A DNA stretch of 64,000 nt from Heterohyrax brucei (GCA_028571685.1 CM053162.1:69118351-69182350), one strand, 5' to 3'; positions 24,818 to 35,610 are shown, counted from the stretch's first letter. A program made the numbers and translations. Notes: generated by a model from the letters alone, not told the origin.

Positions 24818-25819
24818 GTGAGTATATAGAGGCTGGAAGAGGTACTGTGAGGATGGATTGCAAATGTTTCTCTAAGCTGTCTTCAAATGTAAAGCAAAAG
24901 GTATCTGACCAGTTCACAAGTCAGTTAGTTTTTCAGGTGTAGAAGTCCCTCTTCTCATCTGACAAAGTAAGCACCACTATATCCAACCCCAGATGATAAC
25001 AAACTAGTTCAGAATACAGCAATGCTACTGCCCTGTTGGCCTCTGCTGACAGGGCCTAGCCTTAGCCAACACTGCGTCGAGTACTGGTTTTGTGATAGAA
25101 AAGCGCTCTCTTGTGGGCAGGCTCTGGCTCCCAAGTTAAGAATTAGGTCCAGCTGTGGCCACCGTACCCAAGATGGCGTCCTCCACACAAGCAGCAGACA
25201 GAGGGGCTAAAGGTGCCGAGAGGTAGTGATTCCTCTGCTTCTGTTGCACGGCCCCCAATGCAGGCAGCACTGTGCAAAATCACTACTTTTCTGTCGGAGA
25301 AGCACTGTTCCGTTTGCAGGCGCTGGCTCCCAGGCTAAGAATGAGGTCCCGCTAAAATCTCGGTACCAACATGGCGTCCTGCACCCAGACCACGGAGCTC
25401 TGCACAAACCCCACTGAGGCAGCTACAAAATGAAAGGCTCAACATGGCTAGACTAACAGAGTCCTGAGCCTGGCTCTCAGAATATGGGAATTTCGCCTGC
25501 CTATCCCCCCAGCAACGCGTCTGAGTCCAGCCGCCAGGCAAGACCCAGCTCCGCCTGCCAGCCAAGACAGAGGAAAAAAAAAGTCAAACTGGTGTGTTTA
25601 CCTTCCGTCCGTGAGAGCCGGGGCTACCCAGGAGCGGGAGTCAGCGAGACAGAGGAGGTTTTTCGCTGAGTGGTATAAAGTCCCAATTAACAGCCCTGTG
25701 CCATGTCCTGAGGCTGATTAGGTAATCAGAAGGCTCTGTTTGATTGTCAATTCAGGTCTTGGTTTCCAGAGGGATAGAAGGAGACGTGGGCTTAGTCCAC
25801 CAGCTTGACTCCGCCCCCC
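24818..25819 (-). promoter_or_regulatory. L1 5' UTR/promoter with a tandem 198-bp duplication
   Basis: About 1 kb, CpG-rich for this window, upstream of ORF1 on the - strand. Two related units are present: + strand words 'cactgcgtcgagtactgg'/'gcactgtgcaaaatcact', 'ctctggctcccaagttaag'/'cgctggctcccaggctaag' and 'cccaagatggcgtcctcc'/'accaacatggcgtcctgc' recur about 198 bp apart (25067-25200 and 25265-25400). Each unit carries a YY1-type ATGGCG core. This resembles the monomer organisation of some rodent L1 promoters. The identity of the duplicated units is about 70% by eye. Confidence 0.65.
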
Positions 25820-25827
25820 ACTATTTT

Positions 25828-26600
25828 CTTTTTTCTGTCTGTTCCTGCTACACTCAATCCCACAAAAATCCTCTAAGGTCATGGAAAATGGGTGGTACTT
25901 TTATGCTTTATCTTGCTGCCAAACAGCTGGTGCAGCAATTGCAAACTCTGCCTTCCACCATTTTTTTCATCCTTTGATCATTTCTTTTGACTCAGAAGTA
26001 AGACAGGATGAGTGTTAAGAATCTGTGATCACATCACTGTATTTTCAACAGTTCTTCATATTATCTTTTTTCCCCTCTTTCTTTTTTCAGGGTTAAGCCT
26101 GACTTAGAAAACTAACCTTGGAAAGAGGAGATATTAATGAGCTAGAAAGAACCCTATTAACCAGAAATTTAAAGGTTATATGGGAGGGCTTGAAGGTGAC
26201 AAAGTGTCAGTTTTTTTTGTTGTTTGTTTTTTATTTTGGATCTTTCCTAATGTTTGTACTAATGATTTTTGTTTGTTCCATTGAAATGCATTTGTTACTC
26301 TTTTTAATGCATTTCTTAGCACTCTGCTTATTGAGGATTAGAGAAAGGACTGACTTGGCTATTAGAACATGCAGCACACTGCGAGCACTTAGCTGACCTA
26401 GAAAAGCTCTCCAAGAGGCCAGAAAACAGTTAGAAATTTAAATGCATGAGTATGGAGACATATTTTATGTTACGTTAAATGTTTCAGTTGTACTACTTTG
26501 GGAGTAAAATTCCGTCTATGACTTTCTTGGTGATTTTTTTTTTTTTTATAATGCTCAGTATTTAAAAGAGGCACATTTTGACATAGCTTGCTTTTAATTA
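25828..26600. other. unassigned non-coding DNA
   Basis: T-rich; no element recognised. A 92-codon frame at 26118-26396 has no identifiable domain. Confidence 0.4.
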
Positions 26601-26808
26601 GGAGCCCTGGTAGTCCAGTGATAAAGGCTGAGTTGCTAACCAAAAGGTTGGTGGTTTGAACTCACCAGCTGCTCTGCAAGAGAAAGATGTGGCTGTCTGT
26701 TTTCATAAATATTATACTATTGGAAACCGTGGGGGCGCATTTCTGCTCTGTCCTATAGGGTAGCAACCAGTCGGAATTGACTCGGTGGCTGTGAGCTTGG
26801 TCTGGTTG
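26601..26808 (+). mobile_element. AfroSINE, long variant
   Basis: Sense copy: 'ggagccctggtagtcc' head, 'ggttggtggtttgaactcac' B-box region, an extra internal stretch 'agaaagatgtggctgtctgt', then 'ggaaaccgtgggggc', 'ctgtcctatagggtagcaac' and the tail. The same internal addition occurs at 51349-51530, so it marks a subfamily. Confidence 0.87.
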
Positions 26809-27387
26809 TTCACTTTTAATCAAAGAATTTCAATGTACTTCACTGATAGCTATCATCTTTAAAAATTAGAGAAGCCTCTGTATCTCCTCTCCCCCTCATG
26901 CCCCCCAAGAACTAAGACCTTTCATTTCAAAAGAGAAACATTAAGAAACTGATAGAAAACACATTTTGGTCACCAACTGTGTTCCACATAAAGTGCTATG
27001 TAGCTGGGGGCTGCATAGATACGATGTGAATCCTACCCTCCAGAAACTTAACGTAGAAAGTAGTCCATCTCATGGAAACTATTGGAAAGTAAAAATCACC
27101 ACACCTTCAATATGGTAGGTAGGTCAGAATAATAGAACGGTGTTTGTTAGGAATGGATGGCCTGAAGGAACTTGGGTTTTATGTGAGTTTTGAAGGGCAA
27201 TAATTTATGAAGTTGGAGCAATATCTAAAATTCATAGTCCATTTTAGATATGTTATGTTGCTAGTCCTTTTAGACAGGGCATTGTTTACAAAATATATCT
27301 ATTTTCTTTCCAAAGCCCTTTTTGGATCTTACATTTTCTTCTTACTTGTTAATTCCAGTCCTTCTGTATTCGGCCTGATTACCTGTA
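26809..27387. other. unassigned non-coding DNA
   Basis: No gene or placed repeat; the short frame at 27207-27395 is not credible as coding. Confidence 0.4.
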
Positions 27388-27441
27388 TATGGTAGTATAG
27401 TGGTTAAGTGGTAGGTCTGCAAACCAAAAAGTTGGAATTTC
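27388..27441 (+). mobile_element. AfroSINE 5' head joined to an L1 3' end
   Basis: The SINE head 'ggtagtatagtggttaagtgg' minus a base, then 'ctgcaaaccaaaaagttgg', stops abruptly near the B box. It continues directly into L1 3' UTR sequence at 27442 with no tail or A-run between. Confidence 0.65.
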
Positions 27442-27838
27442 ATCCACTAAAAGACCACAATTGATGGTCTAAAGGCCTGAGGTTTTCCATGGGAGCACAG
27501 CCCCTAGACCTGATGCTGCTCCTGATCGTAAGTCATTACTGAGGTCAACTGTTTGGACAGGAATGGACTAGACTCAGGGACACAGACTGACCATATCGTG
27601 TGTGCACCTTGTGGTTCTATGCATCTATAGGGTGTCATCCTGCAGGCCTATTACTAGAGAGGAGTGGGTGGGTAGAGAGGAGGGGACAGGAAATTGTTAA
27701 GAGGATATGACGTGTATAGAAAGGAAAGAAGGAGTGGTCCGTCACTGAGTAAGGAGAGCAGAAGAAGCTGCAGATAGGCAGTCATGGAAATTTAAACTGG
27801 ATTGTATACTTTCACTCAATAACAATAAGAAGATAAGT
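27442..27838 (+). mobile_element. L1 3' UTR fragment, sense
   Basis: From 'tccactaaaagaccacaatt' to 'ttcactcaataacaataaga', it is the complement of the full-length L1 3' UTR at about 18640-19040, with block order kept ('gtttggacaggaatgg', 'ggttctatgcatctataggg', 'gagagcag'). Confidence 0.85.
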
Positions 27839-27956
27839 TTAAATCAGGTCACTGGACTTCATTTTAGAATGAGCAAACAGAATGTTTCTGTATTAACTCA
27901 CATTTAAATTTTGACATGGAAACAAAAGAATGTTGTCTTAAGACAGTAAAAAATTG

Positions 27957-28066
27957 TTGGCAGTTCCAATCTACCAGACACTCTTGGTAAATGCTATGCA
28001 GCAATTCTGCCCTGTCCTATGAGGTCACTATGAGTCAGAATCAACTCAACAGCAGTGGGTTTGGTC
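27957..28066 (+). mobile_element. AfroSINE 3' half
   Basis: Begins at the B-box side ('ggcagttccaatctacc'), then 'ctgccctgtcctatgaggtc', 'ctatgagtcagaatcaactc', tail 'cagcagtgggtttggtc'. Confidence 0.8.
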
Positions 28067-28082
28067 TTTCTGGTGACTGTTC

Positions 28083-28262
28083 ATCTCCCACTCTAAAAGC
28101 CACACTGTACATCTGAATCAACTGTAGGTAGGGCCTGTTAAAATACTGATTTGTGGGTCCCAGCCCTAAAGGCTCAGTAGGTTTGGGATGCAGTCTGATG
28201 ATTTATGTTTTGAACAAGTTGCCAGGTGATGTTGCTGCTGGTCTTCTAGAAGAATCACTTCT
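28083..28262 (+). repeat. MER5A-type hAT MITE
   Basis: Matches the MER5A layout: 'aaatactgatttgtgggtcc' after 'cctgtt', then 'cccagccctaaaggctcagtaggtttgggatg', 'tttatgttttgaacaagttgccaggtgatg' and 'gctgctggtcttc', broken up by substitutions. Non-autonomous hAT-Charlie relic. Confidence 0.7.
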
Positions 28263-28539
28263 CTGGATTCTAGACAGAAAAGAGGACTCTTTTCGATACA
28301 TTGTTCTACTCATTATGGTGGAAAAGAAAGAAGATAAACCAGAATAAACAGCGTCACCATTCTGATGATAACTGTGAAACAACGGACCTAGAACAGTACG
28401 TCAACTTTATTAGGCACGAGAGTCACAGAGGGGTCTTGAAACATACCAGTTCAGGTGTTCTAGGTCTGGAGGAAAAGCTGAGTCTGCATGTACAACAGGC
28501 TCCTTAGCGATGCAGACATTGTTGGTCCCTCTGTGACGC

Positions 28540-28700
28540 AACAACAACAGCAACAAAAACCCATTGCTGCTGAATTGACTCTGACTCAGAGTAACCCTAT
28601 GAGGCAGTAGAATGGTGTCATAGGGTTTTCAAGGAGCAATTGGTGACTTTGAGTTGCTGACCTAATTAGCAGTCATAGCTCTTAAACACTGTGACACTAA
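28540..28700 (-). mobile_element. AfroSINE, antisense
   Basis: Starts with the tail complement 'acaacaacagcaacaaaaac', then 'ccctatgaggcagtagaatg', 'gggttttcaaggagcaattg', 'gcagtcatagctcttaaaca' and the decayed head. Confidence 0.8.
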
Positions 28701-29470
28701 AGCTGTACCACATCAGAAGGAAGGTGTTGAATGACATTAAACACAGCACCTTAGCAGCCATATTAATATTTTCCAGTTTCAAATGAGCTTCCCTTTAGAG
28801 ACATAGAAAACACTCCGTTTATCTAATTGATTTCACAATTTCGGTTATGTCATCCCTGCCAACTACTCCCACCAGAAAAGACAGAATACACAATACAGGC
28901 AAAGTAGAGCTTACAAATTTTCTAAATGAATCTCTTAATTTGACTTATAAGAAAATTTGATCTAGTACTACTTCTGACTGGTTGTAAGACTATAGCAGAG
29001 TTATGGGAAGCCTCTTCTTTTGTGTATTTCAGAGTAGATTTTGTCTGAATTAAGAGGAGTTCCTTAAGCAGCAGAGGCTATGAAAACAAGGCAGTGAATG
29101 ATTCTACGGAGACGTTAATGACCTTCACCTCACTCTTATGATGCCTATGAGTTAAAATGCACATTTTAGCACCCACGATTCCTTAGTAGGTGATTACGGG
29201 GTGACCCTCAAAGGAACTCAAGTCGTTTCTTAAACAACTCTGCAACATGCTTCCCATGACATCATTGCTCAGATTCCTTTGTATTGTATCACTGATTAGA
29301 GTGACACACACATCCAAAGAAGACATTTTCAAGTGTTAGTGCCATGTGGATTTTAATAGCACGTGTCCCCAGCAAATTAAATGCCTTATGAAGAATGAGC
29401 ATTCAGTACTTCAGAAATGCTGAAGAGTTTTAGGCAGGAGAAATCACCTTCTGATTTAGAGAGATATCTG
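28701..29470. other. unassigned non-coding DNA
   Basis: Nothing assignable was seen. Confidence 0.4.
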
Positions 29471-29630
29471 GCACCTGGCAGTGTAGTGGTTAAGCGTTAC
29501 GGCTGCTAGCCAAAAGGTTAGTAGTTCAAATCTGCCAAATGCTCCTTAGAAAGTCAGTGGAGCAGTTCTACTTTGGCCTATACAGTCCCTATGAGTCAGA
29601 ATCAACTCTTCAGCGGTGGATTTGTCTTTT
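29471..29630 (+). mobile_element. AfroSINE
   Basis: Complete sense copy: 'cacctggcagtgtagtggtt' head with A box, 'ggttagtagttcaaatctgc' B-box region, 'ctatgagtcagaatcaactc', tail 'cagcggtggatttgtc'. Confidence 0.87.
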
Positions 29631-29740
29631 CTGAAATGTCCAGTGAGAATACCTTTATTCTTGTCTTCTGAGAGGAAAATTTAAGAAACAGTGGCCATGA
29701 GAAATAGATATTTTTATTTTCTTTATTCTTGAGGGTTTCC

Positions 29741-30025
29741 TGTTGTTGCTGCTGGCTGTCACTGACTTGGCCCCTCGTTTATGAGGATCAGATCATTGTC
29801 ATTCATAGGGTTTTCATGGGCCCAAGGTTTTTGTTCCTGATTTTTCAGAAACAGACGATCAAGACTTTCTTCCTAGTCCTTCACAGTCTGTAAGGTTGGC
29901 TGAAATGTGTTCAACATCATAGCGACCTCATTGGGGGCCCCTAAAATATATTGGCTAAGAATAAAACCTGGGTTCTTCCACAGGGAAGGTGAGAATTCTA
30001 CTTCTAAACTACCACTGCTCCCATT
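29741..30025 (-). mobile_element. divergent long AfroSINE-like copy, antisense
   Basis: The reverse tail 'tgttgttgctgctggctgtc' is followed by a 'gggttttcatgggcccaagg' block, a block like '...actttcttcctagtcctt', and 'gggttcttccacagggaagg'. It is longer and more diverged than the other copies, similar in plan to 57390-57589. Confidence 0.45.
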
Positions 30026-31317
30026 ACTTTGTCCATCAGAAGGCAAAACAGAAGAGCATTTTAAATGTGCACACTTGTGGTCTTAACTCTCTGCATGCAG
30101 GTGTAGAACTAATACGCATTGCTCTCAATCAGACATGAAAACTGGAAATACATGTTTTGGTTTCTGTAAGCAAAGATAATTGTTATACCTCTAGAAATAG
30201 TGTTTAAACCTTTCTAAAGAAACCATCAATATCTAAGTAGTTCTTTTGCTTGCCATAAATTCTGAGTTAACCTAATAAAATGCCAATATTTACTTTAAGG
30301 CAAAATCTTTATCTTTGATGCAACTCCCCAATACATTCATTCATCATAGTGCCAGCTACAGTCTTAGCTTTTAATGTTAAATACTGTACTTATTTCCCGG
30401 GAAAATAAACAGAATAGGGTGCATCCTTTGAAACACTGCATGTGAAGCAGCACCTTTATCTCATCTCCCACTGTGATAATTCCTTACAGAAAGAGGCTAT
30501 TTGCCTCATTTTCAAAATTTTTTTCAAAGAAATTCTCATTTTCAAATACCAACACTTTACCTTTTAAAACCAAAGCACTTAAATAAAATACGTCACTCTT
30601 TTTTAAAGTTTTGTAGCTCTATATAAAATGGACCCAAATTAAAATCTCCTTTTTCTGAGGTTTCTGAAGAATCAATTGATTCTATGCCATAAATGCCTTA
30701 TGAAGTTAGCTTATGTCATTGTTTCAAGATACAAGCACTTGGAAAATTGAACCTGAAATGATTCAGTGTTTAACATTTCATTACATGCCAGGAATAGGCT
30801 TCTTTAATATTTCACACATTCTTTTCTTTTTTGATCACTTGTGTCCTTCAGAGTGAAAACTGAACCTTGTCCGTGGTAACAATTAGTGCCACCCGTTCAT
30901 AGATGCCAGAACAGAGCTAAGTTTTGCAAAAAGAGGCAAGTTAAAAAAGGGGAGGGGGCGGGGAGGAGACAGTGACAGTGAAGAGGTGTGTGAGAGTAAA
31001 AGGCGAAGAGAAAGGAAAGGGAGAGAGAGGCGGTGAGAAGACGGTAAGGAGAGAAAGCAAAGAGGAAAACAGCGATGCCCATGGTGGGGTGTAGCATGTT
31101 GTCAACAGGCGACTTGGCTGTTGCCCGGACCATTTTTTCTTGAGTGAAATTTGATTGATTAACTAGAACTGTCTCTAGCTTTCTATGTTGCTAGCGTTAT
31201 GGCTATTTACCTTCTGAAGGCAGAGTGCCTGTTAAAGGCACATAGGCATCAGAATCATTCATTGGGTATGTGACCATTTGCTCTGTCTTTACCATCTTTC
31301 AAATTAGGATCATATTA
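30026..31317. other. unassigned DNA with a purine-rich tract
   Basis: No gene. The segment 30925-31075 is an A/G-rich tract beginning with 'ggggagggggcggggaggag', a quadruplex-type motif, and continuing as mixed GA-rich sequence. The - strand frame 31133-30897 is simply the complement of this tract. Confidence 0.45.
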
Positions 31318-31468
31318 CACACTGCTGTAGAGTCAGTCCAACTCATAGGGACCCTATAGGTCAGAGCATAACTGTCCCATAGTTTCCAAGGAGCACCTGG
31401 TGGATTTGAACTGCTGACTTTTTGGTTAGCAGACATAGCACTTAACCACTACACTACCAGGGCTTCCA
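31318..31468 (-). mobile_element. AfroSINE, antisense
   Basis: 'agtcagtccaactcataggg', 'gaccctataggtcagagcat', 'tttccaaggagcacctggtg', 'tttggttagcagacatagca', ending 'ctaccagggcttcc'. Confidence 0.88.
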
Positions 31469-31527
31469 GAATCATGTTAATCTCCCCAAAATGAAACTCT
31501 TCTGAAGACTAAATAAGTTAATTCATG

Positions 31528-31869
31528 TACCCAGTGCCATCGAGTCAATTCTGACTCACAGCAATGCTATAGGATAGACTAGAACTAACCCATAGAATTT
31601 CCAAGGACCTCTTTGTGGATTCGAACTACAGATCTTTTAATTAGTAGCCATAGCTCTTAACTATTACTCCACCAAAGCAAAAAAACAAAACCAAGCCTAG
31701 GGCCATTGAGTCAAATCAGATGCATTGCCACCCTATAGGGCAGAGTAGAGCTGCTCCATAGAGTTTCTAAGGAGTGCCTGGCACATCTGAACTGCCAGCC
31801 TTCTTGGTTATCAGTCAGAACACTTAACCACTATGCAACTAGGGTTTCTACTACTCCACCAGGGTTTCC
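31528..31869 (-). mobile_element. AfroSINE, antisense, split by a younger SINE
   Basis: The older copy occupies 31528-31674 ('cccagtgccatcgagtcaat' to 'actccacca') and its last bases resume at 31862-31869 ('gggtttcc' head complement). The inserted SINE lies at 31675-31851, so the two parts join into one ordinary copy. Confidence 0.85.
31675..31851 (-). mobile_element. AfroSINE inserted into another AfroSINE
   Basis: A full antisense copy ('aaaccaagcctagggccatt', 'ctatagggcagagtagagct', 'cagtcagaacacttaaccac', 'gcaactagggtttc'). It is bounded by the exact 10-bp repeat 'tactccacca' at 31665-31674 and 31852-31861, a target-site duplication. Confidence 0.88.
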
Positions 31870-31937
31870 TAATTCATATAACATACCTAAAAGTGCTAGC
31901 AATTAATATTGGGAAAAGAAGTTTTCTATGTAAGCAG

Positions 31938-31980
31938 AGCCATTGTCTTTGCATCAATTCCAACTCATAGCAATGACAAC
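31938..31980 (-). mobile_element. AfroSINE tail fragment, antisense
   Basis: Only 'agccattgtctttgcatcaa' and 'ttccaactcatagcaatg' are recognisable. Confidence 0.5.
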
Positions 31981-32324
31981 AGGTTGGGTTCGGGTTTATA
32001 TAAGCAAGGAAAACAGGATGTTCAAAGTCCCTGTCAGTTACTTCATGTGGATCTAACACTCCCATCAATGAGAGTCCCAGGGAAAAATATTGCACACTCA
32101 AAAATTTAAACAAGGATAGCTTATTGAAGGGAATTTGTGAAAATGGAACAATTGGAAGGAAGATGGACCCTGGAATGGGTAGGGAAGACTTCAAACTAGA
32201 AAGATCCAGGTAAGAGCTGTTGCCATGGAAACAGACCCATGCAATAGAGCTGTAGCTACAGCAGAGGGTTGTCCGCAGCAGCCCTTTTGACAGTTTAACC
32301 ACCCAATTCTTTGCTGTGGGAAGA

Positions 32325-32445
32325 CAGGGACTCTGTGCACTGTAGGATATTTTGCAGCCTTCTTGATCTCTGCTTGTTTAACACCAGTTACACCTCATGT
32401 ATGATGAGCAAAATTGCCTCCAGTCATGGCCAAATTGTTCATGAG
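32325..32445 (-). repeat. possible hAT/MER-type DNA transposon remnant
   Basis: The run 'actctgtgcactgtaggata', 'ttttgcagccttcttgatct' and 'gcctccagtcatggccaaat' resembles a common mammalian hAT-type MER repeat. The exact family is not certain, and orientation is a guess. Confidence 0.35.
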
Positions 32446-32609
32446 GGGTTCAATGAATATTTTATAAGAATCAGCATAAAGCTGGTTCGTACAAAGTGGA
32501 GGTTAAGGATTTTTCAAATGGCCACCTTCTCTAAACTGCTGTACTGCCCCATCATCTCCCACACCAACTACTCCCCCTCCTTTGGAACTCTTCTTCCCCT
32601 GTTTGGGTT

Positions 32610-33149
32610 TGTTGATTCCCCACAATGTCTCACAGAACTCACAAACCAGGCCGACAGTTAAGTGATTTATTAGGGAAGCAAGAGCGTACAGTTCAAGGCC
32701 AGGATCAACTTGCAAGTAATAGAAGCAACTCAGGACACAGTTCTTCCACCAGGACAGCTTCTTCCCACCCTTTGCTGACGGGCCTGCCCAGAGCCTCACA
32801 GTCTTTAAGTCCGCGGGTGGGCCAGGGTCGCCGTGCGCCGTCTCAGGCCTGTCTCCCAGTTCTGGACGTCTAGTGCTGCTGTCGCTCTTGCTGCTTCCAG
32901 GCCGTGGTCTCTTACTGTCTTCTTATGGTTCCTTCTTCTCTCTTTCTGCGTCTCTCTGAAACCCCTGTTAGAGAATCTGATTATGTATCAAGCTTCTTAT
33001 CAATTTCAATTCTGTCTCTACCCTCAAGAAGACCATAAACTAACCAATCCTTTATCGGGATTCCATGCACCTTATTTGTATTAGTAGACCACTGGATCCC
33101 CACATACATCTTATTTGTATAGTCCCACCCAACCTTTTTGTGGGGGACA
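32610..33149 (-). mobile_element. solo retroviral LTR, antisense
   Basis: Read on the - strand it starts TGTCCCCC at 33149 and ends ...CAACA at 32610, satisfying the TG...CA rule at 540 bp. A poly(A) signal 'ctaataaatcac' sits near 32670, followed by a short U5. The central part (32760-32900) is CpG-rich like an LTR promoter. No internal viral genes adjoin it. Target-site duplication was not found, so the upstream end could lie further out (up to about 33310). Confidence 0.6.
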
Positions 33150-33403
33150 GTACACCGTGCACGACCGGTGGGTCAGTCCCATCCGGCAGTGCTCAGCCCA
33201 GGAGGAGTCCCTTTGTACCAGGCTGAAAACCACTTCTGTGGCGGAAACCAGCCCTGGCCAGAGTAGTAACAAATGGAGGTCAGAGAAGAAAGTTCTTGAC
33301 TTGCCTTTTCTACCACAATCTAGTGTCTCTCTTTGACTGAAATCAAAGCCATGGAATCTCCAGGTAGTTCAAATGTTAACATGCTCCGTTGGTGACCAAA
33401 ATA

Positions 33404-33520
33404 TGGGTTTGCATCCACCCAGAGGCAGCTTAAAGAAAGGCTTGATGATCTACTTCTGAAAAATCAGTCACTGGAAACTCTACTCTGACACACAAGGCTC
33501 TGATACACACAGAAGTGACT
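33404..33520 (+). mobile_element. AfroSINE variant, partial
   Basis: 'gggtttgcatccacccagag', 'ggcttgatgatctacttctg', 'aaaatcagtcactggaaact' and 'ctactctgacacacaaggct' mark a variant subfamily that also appears at 42080-42225 and 62800-62958. Confidence 0.65.
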
Positions 33521-34374
33521 ATTTTAAATTACTACATTACTTTTAAAGGTCTACAAAATAAATAACAATACTTGCTCAAGAAACGGTCCATCCATTGCAG
33601 TCATCTTCCCTCACTGTTACAGTAGCCACCTGTCTTCTGATAAAATGTCACCGTGCCACGCCAGTCATGGTGCCCTACCATGAGAATGTCAGTATGTCAA
33701 CAGTGCAGGAGTGCCCCAGTTCCGCAGGAGTGGAGAAAATGGGCTGTTGGTCCAGCCTTTGCCCCCGTCATGCTCAGAGAGCCGCTGAATCTTCTGTGAC
33801 CTTTTTCACCAACACTGATGTTCTCAACCCACTGACTACAGGAGATGAGCAGGAAAGAGGCAACATTGCACTGTGTGTTTTATTTTTCTCAGCGTTTTCA
33901 TTTGTTTGTAGCCTAAGTTCTCCCTCTGCCACCAGCCACATTACCTTAGCAACCTGCCTGTCAAGGAGGCTGATGTAGGAAACAGTATGGTCTACATATC
34001 CTGGGAGCCCATTGAACTTTGATCACTGAAACACAAATGTCCATTTTACTCAGCGATGTAACTGACAGTTTTTTTCTAAATGCTGTATAAATTATGGTTC
34101 TCATTGAATGAGCATATCCTTAGTCTGAGTCAATGAGGTTTATTGCATATTTAGTTTTAATCATAATACCGTCTCTCATGTTTTCAAGTAGTTAAACACA
34201 AATTACCTACCATCTTGGCAAATAGTATTTTTGATTGCCATCTTGTGGCCAAGTAAAATTAAATTCACCCAAGAATGTCTTGAGCCCTTTCTCTATCAAA
34301 TTGACACCGCTAGATGCCCTTTTAAGTGTCTGGGACTTCTAAGAGAGTACAAGATCATACTGAAATAGGTCTAC
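33521..34374. other. unassigned non-coding DNA
   Basis: A 127-codon frame at 33595-33978 is the longest here. It shows no domain, lacks a convincing start context and is regarded as chance. Confidence 0.4.
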
Positions 34375-34528
34375 AAACCCTTGGCTTTCAAGCTGATTCT
34401 ATCTTATAGCAGCTCTATAGAACAGAGCAGAACTGTCCTACTTGGTTTCCAAGGAGCACTTGGTAGATTTGAACTGCCAACCTTTTGGTTAGCAGTGAAA
34501 TGCTTAACTACCATGTCACCAGGGTCCC
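34375..34528 (-). mobile_element. AfroSINE, antisense
   Basis: 'ctctatagaacagagcagaa', 'ggtttccaaggagcacttgg', 'gaactgccaaccttttggtt', ending 'caccagggtccc'. Confidence 0.87.
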
Positions 34529-35449
34529 AGAAATAAGCCCAGAGAGCCATCATTCAATTGCCATTGTAAAAAACTAGGAATTCTGTCAAACATCTCTATT
34601 AATGTTCAAAGAGTTTGAGCCCTTCCATAATTTATTAGCATTAAATTAGAGTTCAGAATTAAGAATTCTCAAATCAATTTGCTAAGAGCCAATTAGGAAA
34701 CTACACTAAGTCCTCAGACTAAGGCCAGACACCCAAAGGTCAGGATGTAGAGAGAACACATAAAGCACTAGAACATAATAGTAGATTGTAAGTGACCTGC
34801 TTAGATCAAGACAGAAACAAAGGCTAGGTTAATAACAATGAACATAGGGGAGCATTCAGTAAGGTGGTTTGGGATGGAAGGTAGTTAATCATTGAAGCAG
34901 AGGTCAAGAGGGCAGGGTGGAATTTTGAACAGAAAATGCAGGAGAGAAACACAGGTGGGGACAAAAAAACAGACTATGATAAGGGTGGGTTAGGAGGGCA
35001 GAGATGCCTAGTGGAAGTTATATCTGGGGTTGTAACTAAGGAAAGCAGTGCAGTACAGTGCAGCCTGATAGACTCAGTCGATTTGTCTAAAATATGTTGA
35101 ACCATCCAGCTACTCATCATGAAGAAGAGACTGATGGAGGTGATCTAGAAGCTTCCTGCTGTGCAGTGCGGGGAATCACAGCATAGGAACGCAGTGGACC
35201 TTGGTGGAAAGTCGTGAGAGAAAGCATGTAACAAATTCCTGTGATCTTTGAAGCCAGTGGCAACCGGGGTTGGGGTGGTGGGTAGAAAGTCAGGGAATGG
35301 CTCCTTCAAGCTCTTCTCTGCAGCCTCCCATATTCAGATTATTCCCTCCAATGAGTTACTTCCACAGATGGTTAATTACACCAACTGCACATCTACTTGT
35401 ATTATTTTCAGCACCAGAGATGCCTTTTTTAGCCCCCTATGTAGATGAC
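34529..35449. other. unassigned non-coding DNA
   Basis: No repeat or gene is recognised. The short frames near 35248-35491 overlap each other and the following SINE and are not credible. Confidence 0.4.
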
Positions 35450-35610
35450 CAGTGTCCTGGTCATGCAGTAGTTAATAGCTACGGATGCTAAGCAAACAGC
35501 CAGCAGTTCAAATTCACCAGCCACTCCTTGGAAACCCTGTGGGGGCAGTTCTGTCCCATAGGGAGGCTATGGGTCACAATCAACTGGGTGGCAGCACGCT
35601 GGATTGGATG
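35450..35610 (+). mobile_element. AfroSINE
   Basis: Sense copy: 'gtcctggtcatgcagtagtt', 'ccagcagttcaaattcacca', 'ccttggaaaccctgtggggg', tail 'ctgggtggcagcac'. Confidence 0.83.

Larger units (their letters stand above)
18614..25827 (-). mobile_element. full-length L1 LINE, antisense, with target-site duplication
   Basis: A complete 7.2 kb L1 on the - strand: 5' end at about 25819 (a run of six G on the - strand, 'ggggggcggagtcaagctgg'), 5' UTR to 24818, ORF1, a long inter-ORF spacer, ORF2, a 1.1 kb 3' UTR and an A-rich tail at about 18621-18650. The 10-bp duplication 'ccactatttt' flanks it (18614-18623 and 25818-25827). Premature stops and frameshifts show it is no longer active, but damage is moderate, so it is younger than the L1 at 2.1-5.7 kb. 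Confidence 0.93.

Noticed and set aside
21232..24821. Several + strand open frames of 65-127 codons
   Set aside because: They are antisense shadows of the disrupted L1 ORFs on the - strand and have hydrophobic, low-complexity translations.
33595..33978. 127-codon + strand frame
   Set aside because: No domain, weak start, no splice sites and no codon bias; length is within chance expectation for 64 kb on six frames.
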